64,000 nt of DNA from Chitinophaga silvisoli. Lineage in GTDB: Bacteria; Bacteroidota; Bacteroidia; Chitinophagales; Chitinophagaceae. The position numbers and the translations under genes were made by a program. Within the stretch, counting starts at the first letter, position 1. Every line of letters begins with the position of its first letter. The notes under the pieces are model-generated. The model did not search any database, was not told the origin of the DNA, and saw only the letters and a program-made list of their open reading frames with translations. Positions 35,617-44,894 of this stretch are shown here, one piece after another. The stretch is taken from positions 558,001-622,000 of the forward strand of contig NZ_QTJV01000006.1 of assembly GCF_003412465.1 (NCBI RefSeq). Direction: 5' to 3'.

Positions 35617-37038
35617 ATGAAAAAATATATCGTCATATTCTTGCTTTCATTTCTTGTCCTGGGTTGTAAAAAGTACCTGGATATTACGCCTACAGGGCAG
35701 ATTGTAGTGGAGACAACGGAAGATTTTTATAACCTGGTGAGTTATCCGGGCAGGGGTTATCCTATCAATAACTTCCAGTATTTAGTAGATGATCAGTGGA
35801 TCAGGGAGAATGCAGTGATCGGTGTGGCGAAGAATATTGATATCATCAATGTAACCTTCGATACATCCGTGAGCCGGGTAGATTACATGAGTGCTTCTAC
35901 CCTGTATAATCGTACCTACACTTACATCAATCGCTGGAATATGATTGTGACACTGGTGGATGAGAGTAACGGCGATGAGAACACCAGGAAAATAGCGAAG
36001 GCAGAGGCGAAGGTACTGAGAGCGTATGATCACTTTATACTGGTGAATACATTCGCGAAGATATACAATCCTGCTACAGCAGCGACTGATGGCGGCATCT
36101 GCATCATGGACAAGTATGACCTGGAAGCAAAGCCGGTAAAGGCTACAGTAGCAGAAGTATATGATTTTATAGAAAAAAACCTGGACGAAGCAATCCCGTA
36201 CCTGCAACAGACACCGAAAGACGTGTATCATCCCTCACTGGCATTTGCCTGGGCGTTCAAGGCAAAAGTACTTTTATTTAAGAGAGAGTATGAGAAGGCA
36301 AAAGCGGCAGCTTTACAGGCGTTGACCTACAATAACAGTCTCTTTGACATGGTAGCTTATTCCAACCAGGGAGGACCTTCTGTACTGGCTATGCCAGCGG
36401 GTTCTAACCCGGAGACCCTAAGTTATATGTATATGACTTCTTACAATGAAACGAACTTTGGATATTCTTATAAGATCAGCGGCGAGTTGAAAACCTTGTT
36501 TGGATTGCATGATGCCAGGTATAACCTGTTCTTTGATTCCACCAATAAGACCTACCTGGATATAGGCGCACATACGGCTTACTGGAAGGTAAAGTATACA
36601 GCGTTCTTTTATCCGACAGTCGGCATCCAGGTACCTGAAGTGTACCTGACTCTGGCAGAGTGTTATGCGCGTACAGGTGACCTGTCATCCGCAATGGATA
36701 TCGTGAATAACCTGCGAAGCAAGCGTATTACAGATGCTGCGGAAGCAAAGCTGGAGAACCCAGGTAATACGGTGGATGTGGTGAAATATATCATTAGCGA
36801 ACGCCGTAAAGAGTTGTTGTTTGGGTTTAACAGGTTCTGGGATCTGAAGCGGTATAATACGGAGCCGGAGTATGCAAAGACAATTACCCGTACGTTCCCC
36901 CTGGTAAGTACGGCTGTGCCACATCAGACATACACCTTGCCACCGGATTCAAGGTTATATGTGATTCCGTTTGCACAGGATGTGCTGAAGAAAAACCCGA
37001 ACCTGACTATTAATACGAATGAAACCCTCCCCTGGTAA
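35617..37038 (+). CDS. RagB/SusD family nutrient-uptake lipoprotein
   Basis: A 473-residue surface lipoprotein. The signal MKKYIVIFLLSFLVLGC ends with lipidated Cys17, followed by KKYLDITPTGQ, the typical SusD opening. TPR-like helical parts follow, e.g. IAKAEAKVLRAYDHFILVNT and LAFAWAFKAKVLLFKREYEK, then YLTLAECYARTGDLSSAMDI and ISERRKELLFGFNRFWDLKR near the C-terminus. SusD caps SusC and binds the incoming oligomer. It starts 17 bases after SusC and is co-transcribed. Confidence 0.95.
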   Translation: MKKYIVIFLLSFLVLGCKKYLDITPTGQIVVETTEDFYNLVSYPGRGYPINNFQYLVDDQWIRENAVIGVAKNIDIINVTFDTSVSRVDYMSASTLYNRTYTYINRWNMIVTLVDESNGDENTRKIAKAEAKVLRAYDHFILVNTFAKIYNPATAATDGGICIMDKYDLEAKPVKATVAEVYDFIEKNLDEAIPYLQQTPKDVYHPSLAFAWAFKAKVLLFKREYEKAKAAALQALTYNNSLFDMVAYSNQGGPSVLAMPAGSNPETLSYMYMTSYNETNFGYSYKISGELKTLFGLHDARYNLFFDSTNKTYLDIGAHTAYWKVKYTAFFYPTVGIQVPEVYLTLAECYARTGDLSSAMDIVNNLRSKRITDAAEAKLENPGNTVDVVKYIISERRKELLFGFNRFWDLKRYNTEPEYAKTITRTFPLVSTAVPHQTYTLPPDSRLYVIPFAQDVLKKNPNLTINTNETLPW

Positions 37039-37076
37039 GATGGGTTTGTAACATTCATAAAAACCAGATTGTGCAA

Positions 37077-39428
37077 ATGATTAGAATGACAGTACTGCTT
37101 GCATTGTTAGCGCCTTTTGCAAAGGTGCAGGCACAGGATACAACAGCGTATAAGAAAATCATCACCCATGCGGCGGTGACGAGGCAGGGGATGTTTACAG
37201 TGCACCAGGTAGACGGGAAGTATTACTTTGAGATCCCTGATTCGATGTTTAACAGGGACATACTTGTGGTGAACAGGTTCGTGGCTACACCGGAGGAATC
37301 GCAGGTATATGGCGGGGAAAAGGTGAGTGAGCAGACGGTATATTTTGAAAAGGGTGCAAAGGTATTTTTGCGGCTGGATGCATCTAAGGCGATGGTGCGG
37401 GACACTACACAGGCTATCTATAAAGCCGTGCGTAACGCAGGTGTTCGCCCGATCGCAGCGGCCTTTGACGTGAAGACGACAAATCCCGAAAATGGCAACG
37501 TGGTGATAGAGGTGACAGATTTCTTCAGAAAAGATAACCTGCTTACTTCATTGCCTGCGGACATGAAGACAGAACGTAAAATTGGCTCCTATGCTGATGA
37601 CAGGTCTTTCATTGGCAGCATTCACACCTACCCTATCAATATAGAAGTCCGGACTACAAAGACTTATTCTTCTACGGCTAATGCCGCAGGTGCGGTCACG
37701 TTTGAGTTGAATACATCGATGGTGATGTTGCCGGCTAAGCCTATGCGTAAAAGGTTCTTTGATGAGCGGGTTGGTTATTTTGCAAACAGGACAGTGTTGT
37801 ATGATGATGATGCCCAGTCTGCGCAGAATTATTATGTGATACAACGGTATAATTTACAACCTTCAGATGTAGAAGCGTATAAGCGTGGTGAGCTGGTAGC
37901 GCCGGTGAAGCAGATCGTGTACTATATAGATCCGGCTACGCCAAAGAAATGGCGGCCTTACCTGATAGCAGGTGTGAATGACTGGAATAAGGCGTTTGAG
38001 CAGGCAGGGTTTAAGAATGCGATCGTGGCGAAGGAATGGCCGGAAGGAGATACTACCATGAGTATGGAAGATGCGCGGTTTTCAGTGATCAGGTATTTTG
38101 CTTCTGAGACATCTAATGCTTATGGGCCAAGGATCAGTGATCCCCGGAGCGGGGAGATTATTGAGAGCCATGTGGGTTGGTATCATAATGTAATGAAACT
38201 GGTGCATGACTGGTATATGGTACAGGTAGCTGCGGTAGATCCGAGAGCGCGGAAGATGGTATTTGATGATGAGCTGATGGGGGATTTGATCCGGTTTGTA
38301 TCGTCTCATGAGGTGGGGCATTCATTGGGTCTGCGTCATAATATGGGAGCAAGTAGTCAGACACCGGTAGCATTGCTGAGGAATAAGAAATGGGTAGAGG
38401 CGAACGGCCATACAGCATCTATTATGGATTATGCACGCTTTAACTATGTGGCGCAGCCGGAGGATAGTATTGGGAAAGAAGGCTTGTATCCGCGGATCAA
38501 TGTGTATGATAAATGGGCGATTCAGTGGGGGTATAAGCAGATCTTTGGAACGGAGGATGAGTATGCAGATAATAAGGTGTTGAATAAATGGATAGTGGAT
38601 AGCCTGGCAGCGAATCCGCGTTTGTGGTTTGGTGGTGAAGGGAAGAACGAGGATCCGCGTTCACAGACGGAGGATCTGGGAGACGATGCGGTGAAAGCAG
38701 GCGATTATGGAATTATGAATCTAAAAAGGATTATGCCTTCTCTCCCGGCATGGACAGCAGAAGAGGGGGATTTATATACTAACCTGAAGCGGATTCATTC
38801 AGCGGTGTTGAAGCAGTATAACCTGTATGTGTATCATGTGATGAAGTATGTAGCTGGCTCCTATGTGACGCAGAAGAGTACAGATGAAGCAGGAGATGTG
38901 TATGCTCCGGTATCTAAGACTACAATAAAATCGGCTATAGACTTTTTGGGCAGGCAGGTGATGCAACCGCCGCTGTGGTTATATCCGCCGGAGATAAGCG
39001 GGAAGGTGAAGCTGACCCCAATGGAAGATATTGCGAACATGCAGAATAACCTGTTGAATACCTTGTTTAATCCTGGGATGTTGTATACGATGATGCAGCG
39101 GGATTATGCACTGGATGAGTACCTGAATGATGTGAAAAGGATAGTGTGGAGGAAGCCTTCAGGGAATGCGACGGAGGATGTATACCTGAGAAATATGCAG
39201 CGGATGTATATAGAAAGGATTGCGATGATTTTGAAGCCCAAAAGTATGGAAGAAGGCAAGATGCTGACTAATGCGGAGCGGAGTGATGGAAGGTTGTATG
39301 TGAAGATGCATCTGGAGAAATTGAAGCAAGAGATAATGGTGATGCCTGCGGTGAATAGTTTACAAATTTCTCATAAGCAGGACTTGTTACTGCAAATTAA
39401 AAAGGTGTTAGAAGCACCGTACAAGTGA
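37077..39428 (+). CDS. Zinc-dependent metalloprotease (DUF5117/DUF4953 type)
   Basis: A 783-residue secreted metallopeptidase. The ATG at 37077 gives a signal peptide (MIRMTVLLALLAPFAKVQAQ). The first part (about 35-190) resembles DUF5118/DUF5117, the middle contains VIRYFASETSNAYGPRISDP and the zinc motif HEVGHSLGLRH at about residues 411-421, followed by HNMGAS and SIMDYARFNYV (a Met-turn-like segment), as in gluzincin/metzincin-like Bacteroidota enzymes. It begins 38 bases after susD and closes the operon. Together with the SusC/D pair and dedicated sigma/FecR this suggests uptake of peptides or protein fragments rather than glycans; that is an inference from gene order. Confidence 0.9.
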   Translation: MIRMTVLLALLAPFAKVQAQDTTAYKKIITHAAVTRQGMFTVHQVDGKYYFEIPDSMFNRDILVVNRFVATPEESQVYGGEKVSEQTVYFEKGAKVFLRLDASKAMVRDTTQAIYKAVRNAGVRPIAAAFDVKTTNPENGNVVIEVTDFFRKDNLLTSLPADMKTERKIGSYADDRSFIGSIHTYPINIEVRTTKTYSSTANAAGAVTFELNTSMVMLPAKPMRKRFFDERVGYFANRTVLYDDDAQSAQNYYVIQRYNLQPSDVEAYKRGELVAPVKQIVYYIDPATPKKWRPYLIAGVNDWNKAFEQAGFKNAIVAKEWPEGDTTMSMEDARFSVIRYFASETSNAYGPRISDPRSGEIIESHVGWYHNVMKLVHDWYMVQVAAVDPRARKMVFDDELMGDLIRFVSSHEVGHSLGLRHNMGASSQTPVALLRNKKWVEANGHTASIMDYARFNYVAQPEDSIGKEGLYPRINVYDKWAIQWGYKQIFGTEDEYADNKVLNKWIVDSLAANPRLWFGGEGKNEDPRSQTEDLGDDAVKAGDYGIMNLKRIMPSLPAWTAEEGDLYTNLKRIHSAVLKQYNLYVYHVMKYVAGSYVTQKSTDEAGDVYAPVSKTTIKSAIDFLGRQVMQPPLWLYPPEISGKVKLTPMEDIANMQNNLLNTLFNPGMLYTMMQRDYALDEYLNDVKRIVWRKPSGNATEDVYLRNMQRMYIERIAMILKPKSMEEGKMLTNAERSDGRLYVKMHLEKLKQEIMVMPAVNSLQISHKQDLLLQIKKVLEAPYK

Positions 39429-39437
39429 TGAATTGAT

Positions 39438-39468
39438 GCCCTGGAACTCTTTCCGGGGCTTTTTTTTA
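39438..39468 (+). terminator. Terminator of the sus-protease operon
   Basis: GCCCTGGAA and TTCCGGGGC pair with one wobble, followed by nine T. Confidence 0.85.
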
Positions 39469-39595
39469 TTGGTAATGGTACCAGCTTCTATAGGGAAACG
39501 ATATCGGAACAGATTTGGGCATGATTGGCAACCGGGGTGTGAGAGTTACAGGCGAGGATGATAGGGAGTAAGTATTTCATGGTAAGGCTGAATGA

Positions 39596-40600
39596 TTACA
39601 ATTCGTTGAGGCTGTAACACCGTTGATCTTCTAATTGACAATAAAAACAGATTTTTTCTGCCTTCTTTTTGTCTGTAAAACCGATATAGGGCGAAAGCGT
39701 TTCTCTGAAAAACGAAATCATTCTGCTATTCAACATACTGAAAGCCTGCAGGTCAGGTTCGGGGTGTGTCAGCAGGTTCTTAAAAGTATTTGCCAGGTAA
39801 GCTGCCGTGCCTATCATATTTCCGGGAAGGCAGGTTTTCTTTTTGCCCCATTTACTCATTGTTGTATAATAATATGAACCAGGATCAGTCGTATCAAATT
39901 GTACAGGCAATTCATTTTCCTTACACAATTCAATGAAATAATCAAAGCATTGGCGTTCAAAAGTTCTTTTCTCAAAATAGATCTGAAATTCTTCCCAGGA
40001 GCCGTAGTTAAGCCTGAAAATTGACATATATACCTGGTAGCAACAGGCATACAGAGCTACCATCTGTTTATAATCAATTTCGATCCTTATAGTATTGGCA
40101 GGTTTCCGATTTCTATTTTCTGATAAGAAAGAAAGGAAGTTAATATTTTCATAAGTTCTCAGGCCATTGCAATTTCCTTCTTTCCAGTAATTTTCAAGTT
40201 GTTCATCGGAAATATGGTGCAGGATAGCAGGATGAGCGATACTAATGAGGATATTGCCTAATTCTGATATAGTGGATTGTGAAATGGTACTGGTATTTAT
40301 TTTCCAGGAATATTCATCCTTCCCGGGCAGGAGATAACCAATATTTTCTCTGTAATGAAAATCTACATGAGAAGGATTGGTGCTTAATTTACAGCCCTGA
40401 AGTTTTGTAAGGAGTGTGGAGCGGGTGTATAGATAAATGGTAAAATTCAGTTGACCAGGACGGGTGGGAGCCGATATGTAAAAGCGAATGGCACCGAGAT
40501 TTCCTGACTTTTTCAGGTAAAAGGATTCTCCATTTCGCTTATAGCCGAGCGGACTTAAAAAGGTCGCTGCTGCCTTTAGAATTTGTTTATATAGGTTCAC
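39596..40600 (-). CDS. Unknown protein, DUF4304-like N-terminus
   Basis: A 334-residue soluble protein. The N-terminal region (FLSPLGYKRNGESFYLKKSG, then IRFYISAPTRPGQLNFTIYL) resembles the start of DUF4304 proteins, where a helix is followed by a beta sheet, but I am not certain of membership. The central part is helical, and the C-terminus carries a CFYCQLEDQRCYSL segment with three Cys. No signal peptide or membrane helix. It is AT-rich compared with its neighbours and stands alone on the minus strand. DUF4304 proteins are often linked to polymorphic toxin immunity; nothing nearby supports that here. Confidence 0.55.
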   Translation of the reverse strand: MNLYKQILKAAATFLSPLGYKRNGESFYLKKSGNLGAIRFYISAPTRPGQLNFTIYLYTRSTLLTKLQGCKLSTNPSHVDFHYRENIGYLLPGKDEYSWKINTSTISQSTISELGNILISIAHPAILHHISDEQLENYWKEGNCNGLRTYENINFLSFLSENRNRKPANTIRIEIDYKQMVALYACCYQVYMSIFRLNYGSWEEFQIYFEKRTFERQCFDYFIELCKENELPVQFDTTDPGSYYYTTMSKWGKKKTCLPGNMIGTAAYLANTFKNLLTHPEPDLQAFSMLNSRMISFFRETLSPYIGFTDKKKAEKICFYCQLEDQRCYSLNEL

Positions 40601-40778
40601 GATCAGGAGTAGGTTTTAATAAAATCTGAGAACCATCTTACGTTAAAAAAGTGTGCCAATAGTTGCGATGATTGGTATTAAAGATTTGTTAATTGATGCA
40701 GCCGCTACCGTTTAATGTAGGTGATTTTAATTCTTTTTAACCTTTATATTTTTAAGAGAAGCAGGTTGCAAATTTCAA

Positions 40779-42182
40779 CTACATCGTATACCCAATCCTC
40801 ACCTTAATCGCACTCGTCGCCGGTACACTCCTGGCCGCCAAAAAATCATACAACACCATCAGGTTCCCTTTCAGTTTCCCACTGATCTTATACTTTTTAC
40901 TCAGCCCCAACAATGCACTCCCCGTCCACAAACTCAAATCCTTCAACTGTGATACATTTGTAATCGCCGTCAGGTAATTTTCCTCAAACCCTCCATTCAA
41001 ATAAAACGTTCCCTTCAACTTCCAATCCACATATGACCTCAACCCTATCCCCTGATGTGTAAACGCTATATGGTTCCATCCTGTACCCATCCCCAGCTTA
41101 TAAGACACCCCTATTCCAACAGATCCGTTCTTATGAAACTTATACCCCACTTGTCCTGCGATATCTGTAGTAGTAGGATAATAAGACGTATTCTTCTGGA
41201 ACTGCAGATTTCCTCCAAACTCCAGGCGTTGTAAAAAACTCTTGGTCTTCATCGGATTCGGCTTGAAATCAGGCATATCTCCCGCATTATCCAGGTTAGC
41301 ATACTTATCCTTCAACTCATTCAACTGTGACTTCGCCTGTGCCAATTGCTGACTCACCGCCTGCTGCGCACTGGGATCATTGCCCAGTCGCTGTGATACC
41401 AACTGTTCTACCTGGCTCCGCGTCTGTAATCCTGCCAGGCTGGTAGAATTACTACTTGCTCCTATCAAATTAAACAGACTTGCAAACTGTGAATGCTGTG
41501 CAAGAAAATTATTATACGCCGGCATTGTCTTTAACAATGCCACCGCCTTCTCCTCCGCCTTTTTCCTATCAGACAGGGTAGCCTTATATTCATTCAGCTG
41601 TTGCCCATAGTAGTACGCCTCTTTATTGAGATTCGTCAGGTCCTTGCCAAACCCTGTATAATTAGCCAGTTGCTGCTTTAATAACTGCCTTTGCTCCCGC
41701 AAATAAGCCTTTACCTGTTCCGCCTGTTGCAGACTATTCTGCAGGTTGTCTACGCTGGCTGTTGCACTTGCCAGTTTACCACTGTTTGCACCCAATACAC
41801 TATTAGACCCTTGCAGGAACTTCAGGGAATTCTGCAAGGTATCCATATAAGCACCACCGGCATTCGAAGTAAGGCCGCTCACCTTCCTGCCCAAACCCGC
41901 CTTCATATTATTGAGACTGTCTATCGACTGGGAAAAGATCCTTTTTGCTGCTGTTGAATCCACCTTCATCAGCTTCGCCTGCATCCTTTTTTCCTGGCGC
42001 GCAAAGCGATCCAGGGCTTGTGCCGTGCGCTTGTCCACCTGCGCTTCGACATGTGCTGATTTACGTTTTACCTGTGACAGATATTTGTCAGGTAAGGTAA
42101 TAACACTGTCCTTTCTAATTGTTGAATCACTTGCCGGATTATTGAACAATACAGTAAAAACAGTGAGTAGAAATACGTTCAT
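40779..42182 (-). CDS. Coiled-coil plus beta-barrel-like secreted protein of unknown function
   Basis: A 467-residue protein. A short hydrophobic N-terminus (MNVFLLTVFTVLFNN) may serve as a signal peptide. Residues about 30-310 are strongly helical and rich in Lys, Gln, Ala and Ser, with long coiled-coil stretches such as LQQAEQVKAYLREQRQLLKQ. After about residue 325 the pattern switches to alternating hydrophobic beta strands (LEFGGNLQFQKN, GQVGYKFHKNGSVGIGVSYK, GIGLRSYVDWKLKGTFYLNG) ending in VRIGYTM, as in a small outer-membrane barrel. I do not recognise a named family. The layout suggests a periplasmic coiled coil anchored in the outer membrane. Confidence 0.6.
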   Translation of the reverse strand: MNVFLLTVFTVLFNNPASDSTIRKDSVITLPDKYLSQVKRKSAHVEAQVDKRTAQALDRFARQEKRMQAKLMKVDSTAAKRIFSQSIDSLNNMKAGLGRKVSGLTSNAGGAYMDTLQNSLKFLQGSNSVLGANSGKLASATASVDNLQNSLQQAEQVKAYLREQRQLLKQQLANYTGFGKDLTNLNKEAYYYGQQLNEYKATLSDRKKAEEKAVALLKTMPAYNNFLAQHSQFASLFNLIGASSNSTSLAGLQTRSQVEQLVSQRLGNDPSAQQAVSQQLAQAKSQLNELKDKYANLDNAGDMPDFKPNPMKTKSFLQRLEFGGNLQFQKNTSYYPTTTDIAGQVGYKFHKNGSVGIGVSYKLGMGTGWNHIAFTHQGIGLRSYVDWKLKGTFYLNGGFEENYLTAITNVSQLKDLSLWTGSALLGLSKKYKISGKLKGNLMVLYDFLAARSVPATSAIKVRIGYTM

Positions 42183-42287
42183 AGTTGTATAGAGAAAGGT
42201 TTACAAACTTACGGAGTAAAAGTATTGCTATATGTGCAAGGCAGAAATAACACCTTAGTAGTATATGCCAATGATTATACAAAACAC

Positions 42288-42332
42288 AATGCCCTCCTTA
42301 CCATCAATTAATGACAGTAAGGAGGGCATTTA
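42288..42332 (-). terminator. Terminator of the GMC operon
   Basis: AATGCCCTCCTTAC and GTAAGGAGGGCATT form a perfect 14-bp stem just downstream of the GMC stop codon. Confidence 0.85.
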
Positions 42333-42341
42333 TCTGGCGAC

Positions 42342-44039
42342 TTAAATATTACCTTTCTTCATTTCTTTATACATGTAGTCCACAGCACGCGCCGTAAGTG
42401 CCATATAGGTAAGCGATGGATTCACGCATGCTGCCGATGTCATGGCCGCACCATCTGTCACGAATACATTTTTCACTGCATGCATCTGGTTATAGCCATT
42501 CAGGATGGAAGTCTTTGGATCACGACCCATACGGGCGGTACCCATTTCATGGATGGCCATGCCCGGATAAGAACCGTTGTCGAAAGTTTTGATATCCTTC
42601 ATACCTGCAGCTTCCAGCATTTCTGCGGCATCGTTCATCATATCCACACGCATCTTCTTTTCGTTCTCTTTGAACTCTGCATCGAATTTGAGTACTGGCT
42701 GGCCCCAGTCATCCTTTACAGAATTGTCCAGGGTAACCTGGTTGGATTCGTAAGGCAGACATTCGCCGAAACCACCCAGACCGATGGACCAGTTGCCCGG
42801 TTCTGAGAGCATGTCTTTGAAGTCCTTACCTACGCCCAGTTCAGCGACACCACGAGACCAGCCTTCACGGCTGGCACCGCCCTGGTATCCGAAACCACGG
42901 AGGTAATCACGCTTGTCACTACCAATGTTGCGATAGCGTGGAATATAAATACCGTTTGCACGGCGGCCAAAGTAATATTTATCGTCAAAGCCTTCTGCCC
43001 TGCCGGAAGCGCCTGTGCGGAAATGGTGATCCATGAGGTATTTACCCAGTACGCCGCTGTCATTGCCCAGGCCATTCGGGAAACGGCTGGAAGTAGAGTT
43101 CAGCAATACAAAGGTGGTACCCAGGGTAGAACCATTGACAAAGATGACTTTGGCATAGAACTCAGTCATCTGTTTGGTGTGTGTATCAATGACACGTACA
43201 CCGGTGGCCTTGTTTTGCTTCTCATCATAGATGATGGAGTTTACAATGCTGTCCGGGCGTAAGGTCAGGTTGCCGGTGGCCATGGCAGCAGGGAGTGTGG
43301 AAGACTGTGTGCTGAAATAAGCACCGAAAGGACAACCACGGCTACAAAGGTTACGGTACTGGCAATTAGTACGACCGGGAAGTGGCTTTGTGATATTTGC
43401 TACCCGGCCCATAGTCATGATACGGCCTTTAAACTGGCTTTCAATACGTTTCTTCACTTCTTTCTCCACGCAGTTCATTTCCATGGCTGGCATGAACTGG
43501 CCATCAGGCAGTTGGGGTAGTCCTTCGGCCTGCCCACTGATACCTGCGAATTTCTCCACATAATCGTACCATGGTGCAATGTCTTTATACCGGATGGGCC
43601 AGTCAACTGCAATACCGTCTTTGAGATTGGCTTCAAAATCGATATCGCTCCAGCGGTAAGACTGACGGCCCCACATGATGGATTTACCTCCTACGATGTC
43701 GGGACGGAACCAGTCAAAGCGCTTCACCTCATTGTAAGGTGATTTGGAATCATTGAGCCAGAAGCGCTCATTGTATTCACTATATGGATAGTCACGGCTT
43801 AATTTAGGGTGTGATTCCTTTTGTGCTGCTGTGATTTTGCCACGGTGTGGGAACTCCCAGGGAGCCTTGGTGGCGGTATCGTAGTCCTTAACGTGTTCCA
43901 ATTTTTTGCCCCTGTCCAGCATGAGCACTTTGAGACCTTTTTCTGTCATTTCTTTGGCAGCCCAGCCACCACTCACACCAGAGCCGATCACGATGGCATC
44001 ATACGTGTTTTGCTCCTGAGCTTTAGTATTCAGATTCAT
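42342..44039 (-). CDS. GMC family FAD-dependent oxidoreductase
   Basis: A 565-residue glucose-methanol-choline oxidoreductase. The dinucleotide-binding motif GSGVSGGWAAKE lies at about residues 19-30, followed by LKVLMLDRGK. WGRQSYRWSDIDFEA, NGSTLGTTFVLLNS and the C-terminal VNPSLTYMALTARAVDYM are typical of the group that pairs with gluconate 2-dehydrogenase subunit 3. A CQYRNLCSRGCPFGAYF segment near residue 230 has three Cys. The enzyme has no signal peptide of its own, but the gene upstream encodes a Tat-signal subunit, so co-export is likely. Substrate is probably a sugar or polyol. Confidence 0.9.
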   Translation of the reverse strand: MNLNTKAQEQNTYDAIVIGSGVSGGWAAKEMTEKGLKVLMLDRGKKLEHVKDYDTATKAPWEFPHRGKITAAQKESHPKLSRDYPYSEYNERFWLNDSKSPYNEVKRFDWFRPDIVGGKSIMWGRQSYRWSDIDFEANLKDGIAVDWPIRYKDIAPWYDYVEKFAGISGQAEGLPQLPDGQFMPAMEMNCVEKEVKKRIESQFKGRIMTMGRVANITKPLPGRTNCQYRNLCSRGCPFGAYFSTQSSTLPAAMATGNLTLRPDSIVNSIIYDEKQNKATGVRVIDTHTKQMTEFYAKVIFVNGSTLGTTFVLLNSTSSRFPNGLGNDSGVLGKYLMDHHFRTGASGRAEGFDDKYYFGRRANGIYIPRYRNIGSDKRDYLRGFGYQGGASREGWSRGVAELGVGKDFKDMLSEPGNWSIGLGGFGECLPYESNQVTLDNSVKDDWGQPVLKFDAEFKENEKKMRVDMMNDAAEMLEAAGMKDIKTFDNGSYPGMAIHEMGTARMGRDPKTSILNGYNQMHAVKNVFVTDGAAMTSAACVNPSLTYMALTARAVDYMYKEMKKGNI

Positions 44040-44153
44040 GGAATTACTTCTTGAGTTGATAAATTAATGTGCGCGAACGAGTCTTATCTATTGAGGTCGG
44101 ATGGGCCGATAGCTGTTATTGTCGAATTACTCATTAGCTATTGCCCCGAATTA

Positions 44154-44729
44154 CTACATAGCCCAGGCTTTCTGACCTTTGGCGTAAGGAATACAACCTT
44201 CATATTTACCTGGAACCTGTACATAGCGAAGGGCTTTGGTAGCGCCGGCTTCGGAAGTGAAATACCCTGTCAGCGTCAGTTCTTTCAGGATCTGGAAATA
44301 GTGCGTTGGATCCTTTTCTTTTTTGTTTTCACGTTTATTATAAGCGATACGTTCCTTGTCGATCTCAGTCAGAATGCCTGTTTTCTGTTCTGCTGTCAGG
44401 TCTACGAATGGCTTTTTGAATTGCTTTTGAGCGGCATCATCGATTTTTTTCAGACCATCCAGTACCACTTGCTGGTCTTCGGGTTTGTAACAATCGTTGA
44501 GCATGAGGGCAATAAACTCGTCTACTTTGGCTGTTTTAGCACCAGGTGTATCGGTTTCCGGGATGATCGTCTCTACAATCTCAGCCAGCATCTTTTTGGT
44601 CTCCGGTGCCTGTAATGCGTAGTTATCAGGGCCTTTTGGATTACAGCCTTCCAGGGCTGACAACGTGGACGCGGAAACTGCCGACCCTAAGAGAATGGCA
44701 ACGTTCCGAATGGCTTCTCTTCTGTTCAT
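44154..44729 (-). CDS. Gluconate 2-dehydrogenase subunit 3 family protein, Tat signal
   Basis: A 191-residue small subunit. The N-terminus MNRREAIRNVAILLGSAV has a twin-arginine motif (residues 3-4) and continues to LEGC, so it may also be lipidated at Cys29. The mature part (IPETDTPGAKTAKVDEFIALML, then LTAEQKTGILTEIDKE) matches the gluconate 2-dehydrogenase subunit 3 family. The partner GMC flavoprotein follows 114 bases downstream on the same strand. In the family this subunit helps Tat export of the flavoprotein. No cytochrome subunit is present in the window. Confidence 0.88.
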   Translation of the reverse strand: MNRREAIRNVAILLGSAVSASTLSALEGCNPKGPDNYALQAPETKKMLAEIVETIIPETDTPGAKTAKVDEFIALMLNDCYKPEDQQVVLDGLKKIDDAAQKQFKKPFVDLTAEQKTGILTEIDKERIAYNKRENKKEKDPTHYFQILKELTLTGYFTSEAGATKALRYVQVPGKYEGCIPYAKGQKAWAM

Positions 44730-44843
44730 AATAGTAAATTGATTTGACCTTTGTACTCAAGTTTCATAAAAAAACTGACTTTTCATAGAAAAAATAAATA
44801 AACGGAAGGAAAAGTTACAAAAAGAAAGGCGGGTATGAAACAG

Positions 44844-44880
44844 AAAAGCGCTCCTACCTAAGGCAGGAGCGCTTTTTAAG
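44844..44880 (-). terminator. Terminator of the L,D-transpeptidase-like gene
   Basis: AAAAGCGCTCCT and AGGAGCGCTTTT form a strong stem with flanking A and T runs, downstream of the stop codon at 44895. Confidence 0.85.
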
Positions 44881-44894
44881 GAAGCATTGGTTCC

